From Asparagopsis taxiformis (Eukaryota > Rhodophyta > Florideophyceae > Bonnemaisoniales > Bonnemaisoniaceae): a stretch of DNA of 64,000 nt. The notes under the pieces were generated by a model. The model saw only the letters and a list, made by a program, of their open reading frames with translations. It made no database searches and had not been told where the DNA came from. The position numbers and the translations under genes were made by a program. The stretch is taken from NCBI GenBank assembly GCA_030407315.1, contig JALQPE010000436.1:1-64000 (forward strand), read 5' to 3'. Numbering within the stretch: position 1 is the first letter of the stretch; each line of letters begins with the position of its first letter. Shown here in pieces: positions 8,569 to 20,057 of the stretch.

Positions 8569-10090
8569 GAGTGGGGATAGGAATGGTGGTTTGGATGGAA
8601 TAATAGTAATGATGATGGGATGGAGTGTGAGAATAGACATTTAGTGGGTGGATAAAGTCGAGGCATTGTTATGGGATGAGGGGGTGCGAGAGGGTAGGTG
8701 GGGTCAATTGCAGCAGTGATACGGAGGGAATTGTTAGCGAGAGGAGGAGGGTCTGATGAAGATAGTGACTGGGAGGCGTGCGGCATGATACAGCTGGGAA
8801 TCACGCGATGAGAGAAGTCGTGTTGCGCGTTTGTTCTTAGAGTCCTGTAGTGATGCAAACGATAGATTTGCTCATCGATCACCAATAGTTACATGCCCTT
8901 CCGTACTGCCCCCTTGGCTGGAAATTACGAAATGGCTGGGACAAACATCCGGCAGTGCAATCATCAAGAATTTTATCGCCCAACCAGAAGAATTTAGTAA
9001 CTAGATTAGCAAATCAAATAGTTCATCTAACAACACGGGGCTTGGTGCGGCGTGGCAGATCAAGTCCTGGGATTGAAAATGCAGTGCAGTGGCCACTCAA
9101 ATTTAATATCGCATATCGACGGTTTGCATGACGATACCATCATCGAAGGTAAGATAAATTATGGGAACGTACAGTACTTATCACGGTGCTCTAACAGGTT
9201 TCACTACGAGCCCTATGCGCTAACAGATTCGGTCGGTTTTGTAATTTCCATCCCCCACTTCTTCATGTACGCCATCTGCCCAGACATGATCGCATTCCGT
9301 CGTGCCTTCGAGCATACTGGGAGCGCAAAACACGGACTGTATTCTGGAACCATGTTCAGGGCGCAGAAAGAACCAACACACAAACTACATAGTTGCGAAC
9401 GCCTGCCATAACCTTTTATGAATTCGGGTTGATAAACTGGTATCCTACGATGAAAGTATTCAGCATTGCTGCGATACCGCAACTCGTGAACAATGACACA
9501 TTGCTACTTATGTAGGTGTCGGCGGGAGAGTAACAATGCTTGGATGTTCGGTTGAAGATATTACCTTACATTATGACAATTAAGCTCTCGACTCTTTCTA
9601 TATTCGTCTCTGCCAACTACCAGGTCTTCCGCGCTTCTGCAAAATGTGTGTAACAAATGATTTGTTCTGCAAACAGAATCTACCTCATTCGTTCATACCA
9701 GCAAGTCGCTCAGAGACTGCAATTCAACAGCAAGGATAGGTTTCTGAACACATGTACAAAAATGATCTTGCGAATAATTAAATGATACTCATCACGCTGA
9801 AGGCTTGTAAGCTCCGTGTCATCAAAGGTGATAATGAATGACAACAATGAACCAAGTATTGCTCTGTAGCTTATGGAGACTAGCGATTTGTATCAAATTA
9901 TCAGCACTATCGCTAGCAATGAACGCGACCCACAACTCTTAGAATCTACCTCTATTTCGTGCCCTCAATTTACTGTACGCACACTAACAAGCTGGTCTTT
10001 TCACGACAATGCCATCGAACATTCGAATCAATTACCACACACCAACTTACTGCTAATGCTACTACATTTCCCCATAGACCCACTCCATCA
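8569..10090. other. Spacer, nothing recognised
   Basis: No ATG-started frame here has convincing coding character. The longest (9052-9411, plus) starts with GTG and matches nothing I know. Confidence 0.45.
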
Positions 10091-12301
10091 TTAAATCTTG
10101 ATATAAAAATCCTCGGCATCTGCATCAACACCACCAACGGTAGCCCTTTGCAACAATTGAGCTGCACGAACTTCATCAGTTTCAAAATCATCCCAGCCTT
10201 CCGCGAGTACTTTTGATAGATGGTACATCGCTCTATAGTTATTCTTCGCGACACACATTTCAAGTAATTGCACAGCCAGCGGTACACTTCTTACAACAGA
10301 CTTTACGGCGTCTGCAATCCTGCGAGCAAGATCCACAACTCTATCACACAACGCGTCCGTTACTAGTACATTCCTGCACAGCTCCAGAATTAGCTGCTTA
10401 TCCAGCGCAATGTCTGTGCCGCACGCCTCCATCAACACCATTTCCGCTAGCGTTATCTTGGCATCTGCGTCATCTCTCTCTGCTATGCACATTTCACAAA
10501 TCTCTCTAGCCGCCGCTAAATTGGGTGCTATTGATTCTGCGATCATCGTGCGAACAATATTCAGCACTCTGTCGCATGCAACACCGGCATTCAGTGATTG
10601 TTTGCACAGCGATACAACACGCTCAATTCTTTCCTCGGTTTGTTGTTGCTCTACGTTCAGCATTTCCGCTAACGACATCATCGCTTCAGCGTCTTTCGAA
10701 AAGCTGATGCACATTTCGTGTAGACTGCTTGCCAACCATGACGCGGGGATCCATTCCTGGACATTGCAATTTTTCAATAGTTTCGCTAGCGCTGACGTCA
10801 CGCTCGGGTCTGCGTTGCGCTCCAGAAATGAACGACATTGCAGTATAGAAATCCCATGGCCTGGAGTACACGCAGGTATATCTGTCACCAGCATTTCAAC
10901 ATAGGACAAGAACGCATCTACATTGTCGTCCTTCATACATGTTTCAAGAATTTGTCTAGCATACATTGGATGCCGCATAACCTTTTCAGTACCTTTGAAG
11001 AGCTTCGTAGCCAGTTGCACTGCAAGTTTGGATTTGGGTTGCAGTTTGGAGAACTTTGCACACAACTCGATTGAAACCCTGGCGTTGATGTCCAATAGCG
11101 CCTTGGTCGAAATGAGCATTTCTGCCATTGCGACCAGAATACATGGATCATTGCCTTTTGCGAGGTGAAGTTCGCACAATTTCATTGGAAGTCTTGGATC
11201 CGTCATTGAGCCGCTTTTGGTTATGGTCAATTCCTTGGCGAATTTCTTCAGCCTATTCCAGGGAATCTCAGCCTCGACGCAGTAGAGGTACAGCAGGCGG
11301 GCACGTCGAACATCTCGACCAGACTCTGGTGCAATGGTGCACAGAAGGCGCCCTAGAATGACTAACACGACGTCTTTATCTGGCATGTTGAGCATGTTTC
11401 GACATAGACTGACAGCAAGCTTTTCGTCTTTCTTCATGAAATTGATGCCTCTGGCTACCTCCAAAGCAAACAGCGAAACACGCGTACAATTGCCTGTCAT
11501 ATTAACATAGTGCAAGCATAGTGCCAAGATGCGACGTCTGTCTTCCACAACACCTGGAGTCTTTGATGCGAGCACCCTGGCCAGCGTGAAACGGATGATG
11601 GGGTGTGTTGATTTGGCCATGCATATTTGTAGTAGTTGGATAGCAAGCGGCCCGTCTTCAGGTAAATGCGGTTCATTTGTGCAAGTTTCTTGCGCAAGTC
11701 CGATGATTTCGAAAATTTCCGGCAGCGTATCGCAATAAGTTTCCAAGATTCGCAGCGCTCGAGGAACGTCTCGTTCGGACTTATGGATATGGGCTAAAAG
11801 TAGTGCACCCAAATGGCTTGCTTGCTCGGTTCTACCCATGTCGATGCAAGCTTGGAATAAACCAACGCCCGTGCGAAAGCCCTCGACAGTCCCCTTTTCA
11901 ATTTGTATATCTGCAAGACCGTACATGGCTTCGACGCGTATTTCCATCAACTTGGCATTGGAGAGATTTTCGTAGAGGGTTACTGCAAGCGGAGTGTTTG
12001 CTGGTACGCCCGGTCGGCCCTCTTGCATCAACTTGGCCAGTTTCAAGAGGGCACCCTTGTTTTGGCTTTGAGTGATGCATTGTAAATAGAGAGAGTGGGC
12101 AGCGGGCGCATCCATTGGAACGCCCGGCTTGCCGTCAACAAGTATGTTGGCAAGGAAGTACAAAGCAGATACGCTATGCTCTTCTTCGATGCAACGGCGG
12201 AACAACGCGACGGCAGCAGGGTAATCTTCGTCAACCTCAACATCTTCCTCCCCCCACATGCCTTGTTGGTAGCCTGCCATCCGCATTGCTATGGAAAACA
12301 T
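10091..12301 (-). CDS. Sel1-like repeat protein, 736 aa (cluster member A)
   Basis: An intact member of the cluster family. The ATG at 12301 gives MFSIAMRMAG, matching the family leader; the open frame extends seven codons further only to a TTG. An unusually acidic stretch (GEEDVEVDEDYP) precedes the first SLR (AVALFRRCIEEEHSVSALYF). Three clear canonical SLRs follow, with DGKPGV and EGRPGV turns. Most of the rest is more diverged than in other members, and the supermodule Cys pattern is patchy. The cap is MCVAKNNYRAMYHLSKVL, and the tail GGVDADAEDFYIKI is acidic. SLR proteins form alpha-solenoids that bind other proteins (SEL1L/Hrd3 and bacterial scaffolds are known examples). There is no signal peptide, so a cytosolic scaffold is inferred. 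Its partner is unknown. It is the leftmost long member, on the minus strand. Confidence 0.9.
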   Translation of the reverse strand: MFSIAMRMAGYQQGMWGEEDVEVDEDYPAAVALFRRCIEEEHSVSALYFLANILVDGKPGVPMDAPAAHSLYLQCITQSQNKGALLKLAKLMQEGRPGVPANTPLAVTLYENLSNAKLMEIRVEAMYGLADIQIEKGTVEGFRTGVGLFQACIDMGRTEQASHLGALLLAHIHKSERDVPRALRILETYCDTLPEIFEIIGLAQETCTNEPHLPEDGPLAIQLLQICMAKSTHPIIRFTLARVLASKTPGVVEDRRRILALCLHYVNMTGNCTRVSLFALEVARGINFMKKDEKLAVSLCRNMLNMPDKDVVLVILGRLLCTIAPESGRDVRRARLLYLYCVEAEIPWNRLKKFAKELTITKSGSMTDPRLPMKLCELHLAKGNDPCILVAMAEMLISTKALLDINARVSIELCAKFSKLQPKSKLAVQLATKLFKGTEKVMRHPMYARQILETCMKDDNVDAFLSYVEMLVTDIPACTPGHGISILQCRSFLERNADPSVTSALAKLLKNCNVQEWIPASWLASSLHEMCISFSKDAEAMMSLAEMLNVEQQQTEERIERVVSLCKQSLNAGVACDRVLNIVRTMIAESIAPNLAAAREICEMCIAERDDADAKITLAEMVLMEACGTDIALDKQLILELCRNVLVTDALCDRVVDLARRIADAVKSVVRSVPLAVQLLEMCVAKNNYRAMYHLSKVLAEGWDDFETDEVRAAQLLQRATVGGVDADAEDFYIKI

Positions 12302-12430
12302 GGTGGTTTGGTTAATCGACAAGTCGGTGAGTTAGAACGCTCTGATTGAGCTTCGAGCCAGAAGTGGAAGCAAAGGATGCGAGCGGCGGCCAATGCATTC
12401 GACGAGGAAAGGTTCGGCTGTTTCGGTGGT

Positions 12431-12440
12431 ATTATTTAAA
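12431..12440 (-). promoter_or_regulatory. TATA-like box of Sel1 member A
   Basis: On the minus strand this reads tttaaataat, about 130 bp before the ATG at 12301. The distance is long but it is the best candidate upstream. Confidence 0.4.
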
Positions 12441-15400
12441 GGGCTGGTACCGTGTGGTAATTCACCGCTATACACCGGCGTACAAACGTGCTACGTCGGC
12501 GCCGGTGCAGTGTGACTGTGCATAGCCATCATGGCAGCACAGGCTGCGTCGCTGCCCATCCTTTCTGATCAAAACGGCGGTTAAACGGCGTCGGCCAGGG
12601 CGCACCGACAGTGCAGCTGCGAAGATCTGTACGCAAATGATATTAGATCGTGATTGGGCGTGATCTACCAGGGTAGAGGGAAAGGATGTTTTTTGACTTC
12701 AAATTTTTTCTGTCGCTGAATGGTATTTCCGACGTACTCCGCCGGAAACGCCCTTCCCAACTTTACTAGAGAAAGAACGTTCCACCCTGGACGCATCTCT
12801 GAAAATGTCAGGGGATCCACTTTGCGTGATCTCTGGCAGCGTACAAATTTACACTTCACAATAACTATTTCTCAACCATATACAAAGTTCGCACAAATAC
12901 CTAGCAAGAGCAATACCCTTTGAACACCGTCGTTTCTATGCACAATATATTTCGCTAGAATCACAGCTCAGTCCAAGTGCGAAACGGGGCAGAAGATATT
13001 CATAGAAAACGAAGCACAAATTCACAACCCAATAGCCTCTAGCACGTTTGGCCCATCGAACCCGGACACCTGCATCAAAATTTCCGTGAACTTCGCCATA
13101 ACCAATTGACCGCCTCTTCGCTTAGCTTCCACGTTTTGTAATATGTACGCAGCCTGTACAACATCCTTTTCCATACCTGAGGGATCATGAAGTACTTCGA
13201 TTCGACAGTAACCACAAACGTCGTTGAAAGCGAGCTGTAGAGCGCGCGATGATTCCATTTCGACGGGAGGAAAATGACGAGACTTCAAGATCTAGAACTA
13301 TTTGTTATCTGGGACTGAAATGGTCGAAACGACCATCTCAGAAGCGCTGATGTTGGAATATTGAGGCCTGCGTGTTGATGGAGTGGGTGCTGAATAATAC
13401 AAGCACCGTATTCACACGGAAGTGGAGCGATACGGACGTTGTTGGAAACGTAACAGTGAGTGGCTGAGCTCATGATGTCAACGCCCTGAACTAAATTTAA
13501 TATTATAGCCTGCGTCAAACTGGCGGCGGCGGCACCTTCACGGAGCACAGAAAGTTACGTGCATTGTCATACTACTCTTGCAGATGCAATCTGCGAAGGA
13601 TGACTCGCCATTGGCGAGAGCTACCGCAGGAAAGAATTATCATATATGATGAATTTCGTTTAGCCAATCATATTGTAGATTCTTAACGCTTTCATCGCGG
13701 TTCACACTGTAACCCCTGCAGGCTATCATGACCGCCTTTGTATCGGGACATCAAAAAAACGTGGATGGCATGGGTCTCTGCCCATGAATCTTCAATAGAA
13801 CTATTTTCTGTACGTCACCGACACATGTGTGTACATCAATGAGTTGCTTCATCCTAGTCCATGATTTCCTAATGTTCTGAGGTTAAGCGACAACAATTGT
13901 GCAGAAGTCGTCACTGGATCAAATAATAACAAAAGTCCCATGCTCGCAGAGATTTACCCCATATGTTCTTCACGTATCAATCATCCCCAATCACGTTATG
14001 CAACATACTCCATTATATTCCAGAAGTGCATCGTTCGTCATTCATACTCTCTCATGTTGCAGACTAAGATCAATCCCCATCTGCTCATGGTTATCACATA
14101 TCGTACGCTGAGAATCATTTTAAAAGCCATACATTGGCAAACTAATACAAACACGCATCACTATAAGACACACTCCGCATCGCAAAAATTTGTTCGGAAC
14201 GCGTACTATCTAGTAGCGCAAAAACCATAAACTAATGCCACCCACAAAAAACCAACAAAGTTGCCTACTCCCTTCGTCTCTTCTTCAACCAAGGCACAAA
14301 TCGTTCTCAGTGTCACTTCTCCCATAATCATCGATGAATTCTTCTGCTTCCACATCAACCTACCCCATCAAAAAAAATTATATGTATGTATGAATGTGGG
14401 ACACTGTATCATGCCTCAGACTAAATGATATTATTTGTTGTAGCGAATTGTGATATGTTCATAGTGATCAATTTTGCGCATGTAGCCATGGTGACTTCTC
14501 GCACGAACACTACACCATACTTTGATGGCACAATCTGTTTCTTCATTTCAATAACCCATATTGAAAATAATATCACCGTTCGATTCCCATCTTCCAAAGT
14601 TTATTGCCTACACATCTGTAGTTTGTTTGTGTGTAGCTTCTTGTGCAGCAGTAGATGGAGCAAGGAAAATGAAGATCAGAATAAGCTGCAATGCGAAAAT
14701 GATGGACTGAAGGTCGACGAAATGCAAACGTGGGCCTAATAGACGAGCTGGTGACCGTTATATGCACTTCAGGAAGCAATCTAAGCATTTCAACCACATT
14801 CGGAAAGAACCACGGAAGTATGGTCATAAGCTATAATGGAGAAAAGCCAACATTAAATATCCACCTCAACAGAACAATTTTATGCGATACTACTGGCAGA
14901 GCGTCAGGAACTTTCTTCATACACTGTTTGATTCATCACAGGGGATCCGACCATAATCACAGGAGAGCACGCTTCTGCAATTCTTAAAATGGTTTCAGAA
15001 AGCAATTTTGCGCGAAGTGATATGACGACTCAGGATGAATTGCATGACAGACGTCTAAAGATTCTCGTCAACCGCAATATGAACTCAAGGTAGCAGAGCA
15101 CAAGAATTGATTCATCGGAGAAAAAAATCCCCGTGCCTGTTCGATCGAAATTGTGCCTGCGATTCGCTCTCTGTGCGAATCCTTACCCGATTCGAAACAA
15201 TTTTGCGAGTTGTGTCGTCGCATACCAATTGCATGTCTGCTTAATCAGTCTCTTCTGATTCCATTAGCATCAGTGCACTACAAAAGCTTCGTGGCCCATC
15301 GAAGTACAATTTGTGTTGTCACACAGAAGCAATCGTTGCAACGAGTGAGCGATCACTAAATTTCCTCGCTAAGTTTCGCTAATCGAAGATACCGTCCTCA

Positions 15401-16022
15401 TTTTACATCATCCTTTATGAATAGACGCACAATACAAGTTGCGATGTGGGGAGGAAATCGTTTGGCATTCACCAATATTTGGCAGAGAAGTGTTCGGATC
15501 AATTGTTGAACATCCAAATGCAAGATTGCCCCATTTTTTTACTGTAATCTTGCATATTGGCCCGGCAAAGACACGAAGTAAAGAACGTTACAACGTTCAA
15601 AAGCACCAGACATCCGTCTAGCTGCCCAAACGGCATATGATGTGCCCGGCGAAAATCGGGCTGGCTACGCATGACGGCAAGGTACAGTTTGGCAATAGTG
15701 GCTGAATATGAACTTCTAAAGTTTGGGATTGTGTTCTGGAACAGGCGGATGAAAGTCGGCAGAGGTGTAGCTGGTTATAATAGGGGTACACTTTACCGAA
15801 GCACTGGCTTTCAACTACGTTCTCCAGAAAGGGAAAGGCTTGAATCAACTGGAGCTTGTAAAGGTTGATCGGATGTTGTGATATGTTTGCAAGATTAGAT
15901 TATTGTACTCATTTTAGAGTAGGAACAGCTCAAAGTGCAAACAAATCAACTGTATTCATCATCAGCAGGCGAAGGATCAAATTTGGTTCAACATCTGGTG
16001 TCGATCACTTGAGAGGCCAAAT
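12441..16022. other. Long spacer with one possible Sel1 relic
   Basis: Apart from the relic at 13022-13258, I find no supported gene. Open frames at 13899-14230, 14425-14739 and 14730-14987 (plus) are AT-rich and lack a recognisable pattern. Several t-rich tracts followed by ag near 14600-14660 could be splice acceptors of an unrecognised gene. Confidence 0.4.
13022..13258 (-). pseudogene. Possible Sel1-like repeat relic
   Basis: The minus-strand frame reads ...DPSGMEKDVVQAAYILQNVE and then MAKFTEILMQVSGFDG. This matches the family pattern G-V-E-K-D-V-x-R-A-x-x-L-L-Q followed by M-x-x-L-A-E-I-L-x-x-G in order and spacing. No leader or cap is present and the match covers little more than one SLR, so it may be a decayed fragment of a further member or a chance resemblance. 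Confidence 0.35.
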
Positions 16023-16814
16023 TCATGTTTGTGTGTTTCCGGTAAGTTCTTTTTCTAGATCGGCAATTGCCTTGCGTTGTAAAAGTTCAACATATCTCGC
16101 TCGCAGGGAATCACTAGTCCCTGGAACTGAGAAGAGAAGAAAGCCATATGGGTCTGGATCGATTCCAGACTTGGGACTCTCAGGTTTGATTTGTTCTGTA
16201 GAACTGGTACTATGATTCACCTCGGTTGGTTTTTTAAGTTTGTTTCGAGACGGCAGTGAAGAAGCGGGTGAGCGCCGATTTCGAACAGGTTTCTCTATCT
16301 TCTTGGAATGGGTTGAGATACATTGAGGTGATATAGTTGCTTCTTTTTTCTCTACTTCTGCAATTTCAGTACAAGAGGCAAGATGGGTTTCCCACAGTTT
16401 GGATTTTCTGAGACCTCGCAGACAGTGCAGGAATGGAAATGGCTTTCCAGTGTCGATTTGCGAGTCTTGAAAATATTTTCTGGCCGTGGAAGCAGTTGCA
16501 CGGCAATTGTAAACTGCAGTTGCAGCCCTTAGTAAGCCATCATGCTTAGAATATTGCGGGAAGTGAAGCTGGATGGCAGATATAATTTGTTCAAATGCTC
16601 GGCACGCGAAGAGCACTTTGTCACTTTTATGACGCAAGGCGCCGACAGATCGCTGTTGATGTTGTCCAGCTTGGTCCTTCAACAAGAGTTTGTATGATTT
16701 GAGAACTGTTGCGCCCCTTGTTTCTTGTTTAGGGGAGGGTCCATGCAAGTAGGAGAGGGTGGCCTGGCAGACGGCGAGAATCTCAGCGTCAGTCCAGCGG
16801 AGAGGCGATGACAT
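16023..16814 (-). CDS. Possible Myb/SANT-like DNA-binding protein, 263 aa
   Basis: An intact ATG-started ORF with balanced composition. The N-terminus (LRWTDAEILAVCQATLSYLH) has the W-T-x-x-E-x-L-x-x-x opening of Myb/SANT-like or trihelix domains. It is followed by a segment with K-S-D-K-V and F-x-x-I-x-x-A-I (about 62-82), which in such proteins belongs to the later helices. Residues about 165-205 are basic and serine-rich (KKIEKPVRNRRSP, SRNKLKKP), compatible with a nuclear localisation signal. The C-terminal LRARYVELLQRKAIADLEKEL is a predicted amphipathic helix or coiled coil. A nuclear DNA-binding or chromatin role is inferred only from this layout; a transposon-derived regulator is another possibility. 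It lies about 210 bp beyond the 3' end of Sel1 member B. Confidence 0.6.
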   Translation of the reverse strand: MSSPLRWTDAEILAVCQATLSYLHGPSPKQETRGATVLKSYKLLLKDQAGQHQQRSVGALRHKSDKVLFACRAFEQIISAIQLHFPQYSKHDGLLRAATAVYNCRATASTARKYFQDSQIDTGKPFPFLHCLRGLRKSKLWETHLASCTEIAEVEKKEATISPQCISTHSKKIEKPVRNRRSPASSLPSRNKLKKPTEVNHSTSSTEQIKPESPKSGIDPDPYGFLLFSVPGTSDSLRARYVELLQRKAIADLEKELTGNTQT

Positions 16815-17028
16815 TGTGCAAGTTGGAGAACAGACGGGCCAGTGGTGAACGGGTTGATCACTTCTGGAAGATGTGTTTCCATCTAATTTGAGATAAACGA
16901 GTGATCGAGTCGCGATGTAGGTGAACCGCGTGTCTAGTCTGAGAAACTACAAAGGAAGCAGTGACAAGTGTCCATTTGACGTAATTTCAAAGAAGGAAAA
17001 GTGAAACGATTTACAAAGTTGTTCATTT

Positions 17029-19215
17029 CTAAACAGACGCCCTCAGGAGTTGTTGTCTGAAGAGTTGTCTCAACTCGATCACGCGTTTTATGTTTTGTTC
17101 CACTCCGATAGAGCCCGTCTTCAGCAACTCGATCAAGGGACGAATCGCTTGCGGACACTTTTCTTTCGCGATGCACATTTCAAACAACTTGACAGCCAGC
17201 GGCGCGTCTCTCGGCAGATAGATCGTCCCACGAGTCAAATCTTTGGCCAGAAACATCACCAACGAACAGAATCGACTGTGCACCACACACTTCGAGCATA
17301 ATTTTACAGCACGCCCAATGTCTCTCCCCCCGTTGGCATCTCGCATCAGCACGATTTCCGCCAGTGTAATAAACGCCAAAGGTATATCCGGTGCTGTGCA
17401 ACTTTCAATGCACATCTCACACAATCTTTTCGCCAACCTTATATTTGGCGCTATATTCCATGTGCCTCGCGCTATCCATTTGGCCAGATTGACGATCCTT
17501 TCACAGCTTTCATTTCCCTCCAGACTTCTTTTGCACAAATCAACTACTCGTTCCTTGTCGTCGTGCGCATTGTCGTTTGTGCGACAACATAACATTTCCG
17601 CCAAGGTCATCATCGATTGCCCGTCATTTTCGCGTGTAATACACATTTCAAACAATTGAATCGCAATGCCCTCATTGCGAACTAATTGTGGACTTCCTCT
17701 CGCCAATTGCTCCGCTAGCTCGGCGACCTGCCTGCAGCCCATACCTTGATTCATACTCGATTCACACAGTAGGATTGCCTTGCGGATGTCATTACCATCC
17801 GGTGTTCCACGCAGAATGATGCTCGCAAGAGCCATTTTGGCCTCAGTATCATTCCTTTTACGGATGCACAATTCTAGCATCTCAATTGCTAGTTCGACGT
17901 TTCTCACGATTGTTCCTGTTCCATTAGCGACCAATTCCGCCAGATAGATGACAGATCTGGCAGAAATATTCTCGTCAAGACTCTTTTCGCAAAGCTTTAA
18001 ACTGCGCTGCTCATCTCTTTCTAAATCTGGTGCCTCAGATATAAGCATTTCTGCCAGGCTGACCATCGAAAGAGGGTCGTTTCGTTGTTCAATGCACAGC
18101 TCGCATATCTCGATAGCCAGCGATACATTCCGTTCGATACTTCCAGTTCCCAGAGAAATTCTTTCGGCAAGATCTAGTATTTTGCTCATGCTTGTTCTTC
18201 CATTTATGTAAACCTTGCATAATTGAAGGGCACGGTCAGTATCGGCTTTTACATCATTGGTACGGGTAACAAGGATTTGAGCCAGAAGAATTGTTGCGTC
18301 CAAGTTGTGATACATATCGATACATAATTGACACAGCTTGACAGCCACAGACCTGCTGTCTTCAATCTCCAATTCATCGTTAGCGAATTGTTTGGCGATT
18401 TCTACAATTTCCTTGCAGTCGCCACTGCTTATAAGATAATCTTCGCAATGGCACACCGCGCGCCCAACGTCCCTCTCTACGCCTGGTGTATTGAAGATGA
18501 AGATTTTGGCAAGGGCTAGCATGGCTAAAGTGTAGTTACATCTAACCACACAAAGTTGATAAAGCTGGATTGCGAGTGGGATGTTCTGCGCCAGCTCGTC
18601 ACCGGCTGCAACATCATTGGCGAGGGAATATACCTCATAGCATTCGATTCCGTTATCCAATGACCTCTCGCATAGTTGCATGGCTTCAGAAAGATCAATG
18701 TTCATTCCATGTGGATTGTCAATGATTATCTTTGCCAAGTGAAGCATGACATCCGCATCACTAGTTTCATCAAGATATGTGTAGTACAACTTCATCGCAC
18801 GCGGAACATCTTTTTCAATGCCTTCCGCTCCACTTTCAAGCATCTCAGCCAATTTCCACTTTGCATTACTGTAATCGCACATCTGAATGCAAGTCTCGTA
18901 CAATTGAATGGCCAAAGGAGCATTGGATTTGACATCGGCGGTTCCATAGGACAGTATGCCGGCGAGACGATACATGGAGTACATGTGATTACCCTCCACA
19001 ATGCATCGTTGGTAAAGTTGCACAGCTCTCTGAGAGTCCGCTTTCACTGCTTTGGATCCGTAGATCAACATGCCAGCGAGTTGATACATGGCATGAAAAC
19101 TGTCTTTCTCGGCGATACATCGTTCGAATAACTGAGCCGCGGCCAGTTGGTCGAAAGCGGTCTCGAATTGCTCGTCGCGGTCAAGGCCAGCAAGTCTGCA
19201 TGCCATTGAATACAT
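17029..19215 (-). CDS. Sel1-like repeat protein, 728 aa (member B)
   Basis: An intact ORF. The first ATG (19215) gives the family leader MYSMACRLAGL. Four or more canonical SLRs follow (AAQLFERCIAEKDSFHAMYQ, VQLYQRCIVEGNHMYSMYRL), then about seven supermodules with cores such as ICELCIEQRNDPLSM, MLELCIRKRNDTEAK and LFEMCITRENDGQSM. The paired degenerate repeats carry GT (ISLGTGSIERN, VANGTGTIVRN, IARGTWNIAPN). The C-terminus departs from the family: the cap is replaced by a diverged repeat (CPQAIRPLIELLKTGSIGV), and the tail is basic (RQLFRQQLLRASV) rather than acidic. It has a good TATA box. There is no signal peptide or enzyme motif. Confidence 0.92.
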   Translation of the reverse strand: MYSMACRLAGLDRDEQFETAFDQLAAAQLFERCIAEKDSFHAMYQLAGMLIYGSKAVKADSQRAVQLYQRCIVEGNHMYSMYRLAGILSYGTADVKSNAPLAIQLYETCIQMCDYSNAKWKLAEMLESGAEGIEKDVPRAMKLYYTYLDETSDADVMLHLAKIIIDNPHGMNIDLSEAMQLCERSLDNGIECYEVYSLANDVAAGDELAQNIPLAIQLYQLCVVRCNYTLAMLALAKIFIFNTPGVERDVGRAVCHCEDYLISSGDCKEIVEIAKQFANDELEIEDSRSVAVKLCQLCIDMYHNLDATILLAQILVTRTNDVKADTDRALQLCKVYINGRTSMSKILDLAERISLGTGSIERNVSLAIEICELCIEQRNDPLSMVSLAEMLISEAPDLERDEQRSLKLCEKSLDENISARSVIYLAELVANGTGTIVRNVELAIEMLELCIRKRNDTEAKMALASIILRGTPDGNDIRKAILLCESSMNQGMGCRQVAELAEQLARGSPQLVRNEGIAIQLFEMCITRENDGQSMMTLAEMLCCRTNDNAHDDKERVVDLCKRSLEGNESCERIVNLAKWIARGTWNIAPNIRLAKRLCEMCIESCTAPDIPLAFITLAEIVLMRDANGGRDIGRAVKLCSKCVVHSRFCSLVMFLAKDLTRGTIYLPRDAPLAVKLFEMCIAKEKCPQAIRPLIELLKTGSIGVEQNIKRVIELRQLFRQQLLRASV

Positions 19216-19324
19216 GTTGAAGAGAGCGGGGTGGTGAGTTGCTGAGAAGTAGTGGTTAGTTTACGACGGGGTGGATGTGGAGGTAAAGGTGTGGCGAACT
19301 ACTGTATCGGCTGGAAGGCAGGAG

Positions 19325-19333
19325 CTATTTATA
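19325..19333 (-). promoter_or_regulatory. TATA box of Sel1 member B
   Basis: On the minus strand this reads tataaatag, a near-ideal TATA box, 110 bp before the ATG at 19215. Confidence 0.65.
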
Positions 19334-20057
19334 CTAAAGCGTTGCGAAGGGGCAATCATTCGAGCGGTTGGATGGAAGAAAGCGTCGAGCACTGGCCGTT
19401 TTAAGGACAGGTGCCTGATCAAAGGTTGATAGCGCTATGAACAGCGATGCAACACAGAGATGCGGCTTATCATGACAGGTTTGAGTGTATGTGGACATTG
19501 CTTAATATTCCCCTTCGTGAGGGTGATACAGTCGTCTGACGTCCTCACTGTCGGTGAAGAGCAGGAGTTGTGAGCCGACAGTAATTTGGGAGAAACGGGT
19601 GACTGCTGGGCGTAGGTGTCGAGCAGCGGATGTGGAAGCTTGGGTGATGACGAGCCGGTATGTCGGAATAGTTCGGTGTGCCAATGAGCGGCATTAGTGC
19701 GCAACTGGGCGCACATGAGAGGGCTGTATGTTGTGCGGTTGACACACCTGATGAAATCGTTGGTGCATTAGTACACATATCATTTTGTACGTTTAGTCTT
19801 CGCCGTACATCTTACATGATGGTATATTGCGCCAGGCCGGTGGGTGACCAATTTGTGTGCTCTTCGTCGCTCACATTGGAACGGCGCCGCGGGTGATTTT
19901 ACGTGGAAATTTGCTCTACTGAGGTTAACATTGTCACGGATCAAATTTTGAGATTCCACTGTCAACTGGTCAGCTATCTGGACGATTCACCGACGAGGGT
20001 ACCATTGATGACGGTCAGTTTCCATTGGCTTTATACCTCCGTCACATAGTATACATA
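19334..20057. other. Spacer, nothing recognised
   Basis: Only short overlapping open frames with low-complexity translations are present on both strands. Confidence 0.45.

Noticed and set aside
9052..9411. 119-codon plus-strand frame in the spacer after the peroxidase
   Set aside because: It starts with GTG, has no recognised domain, and overlaps another open frame on the opposite strand.
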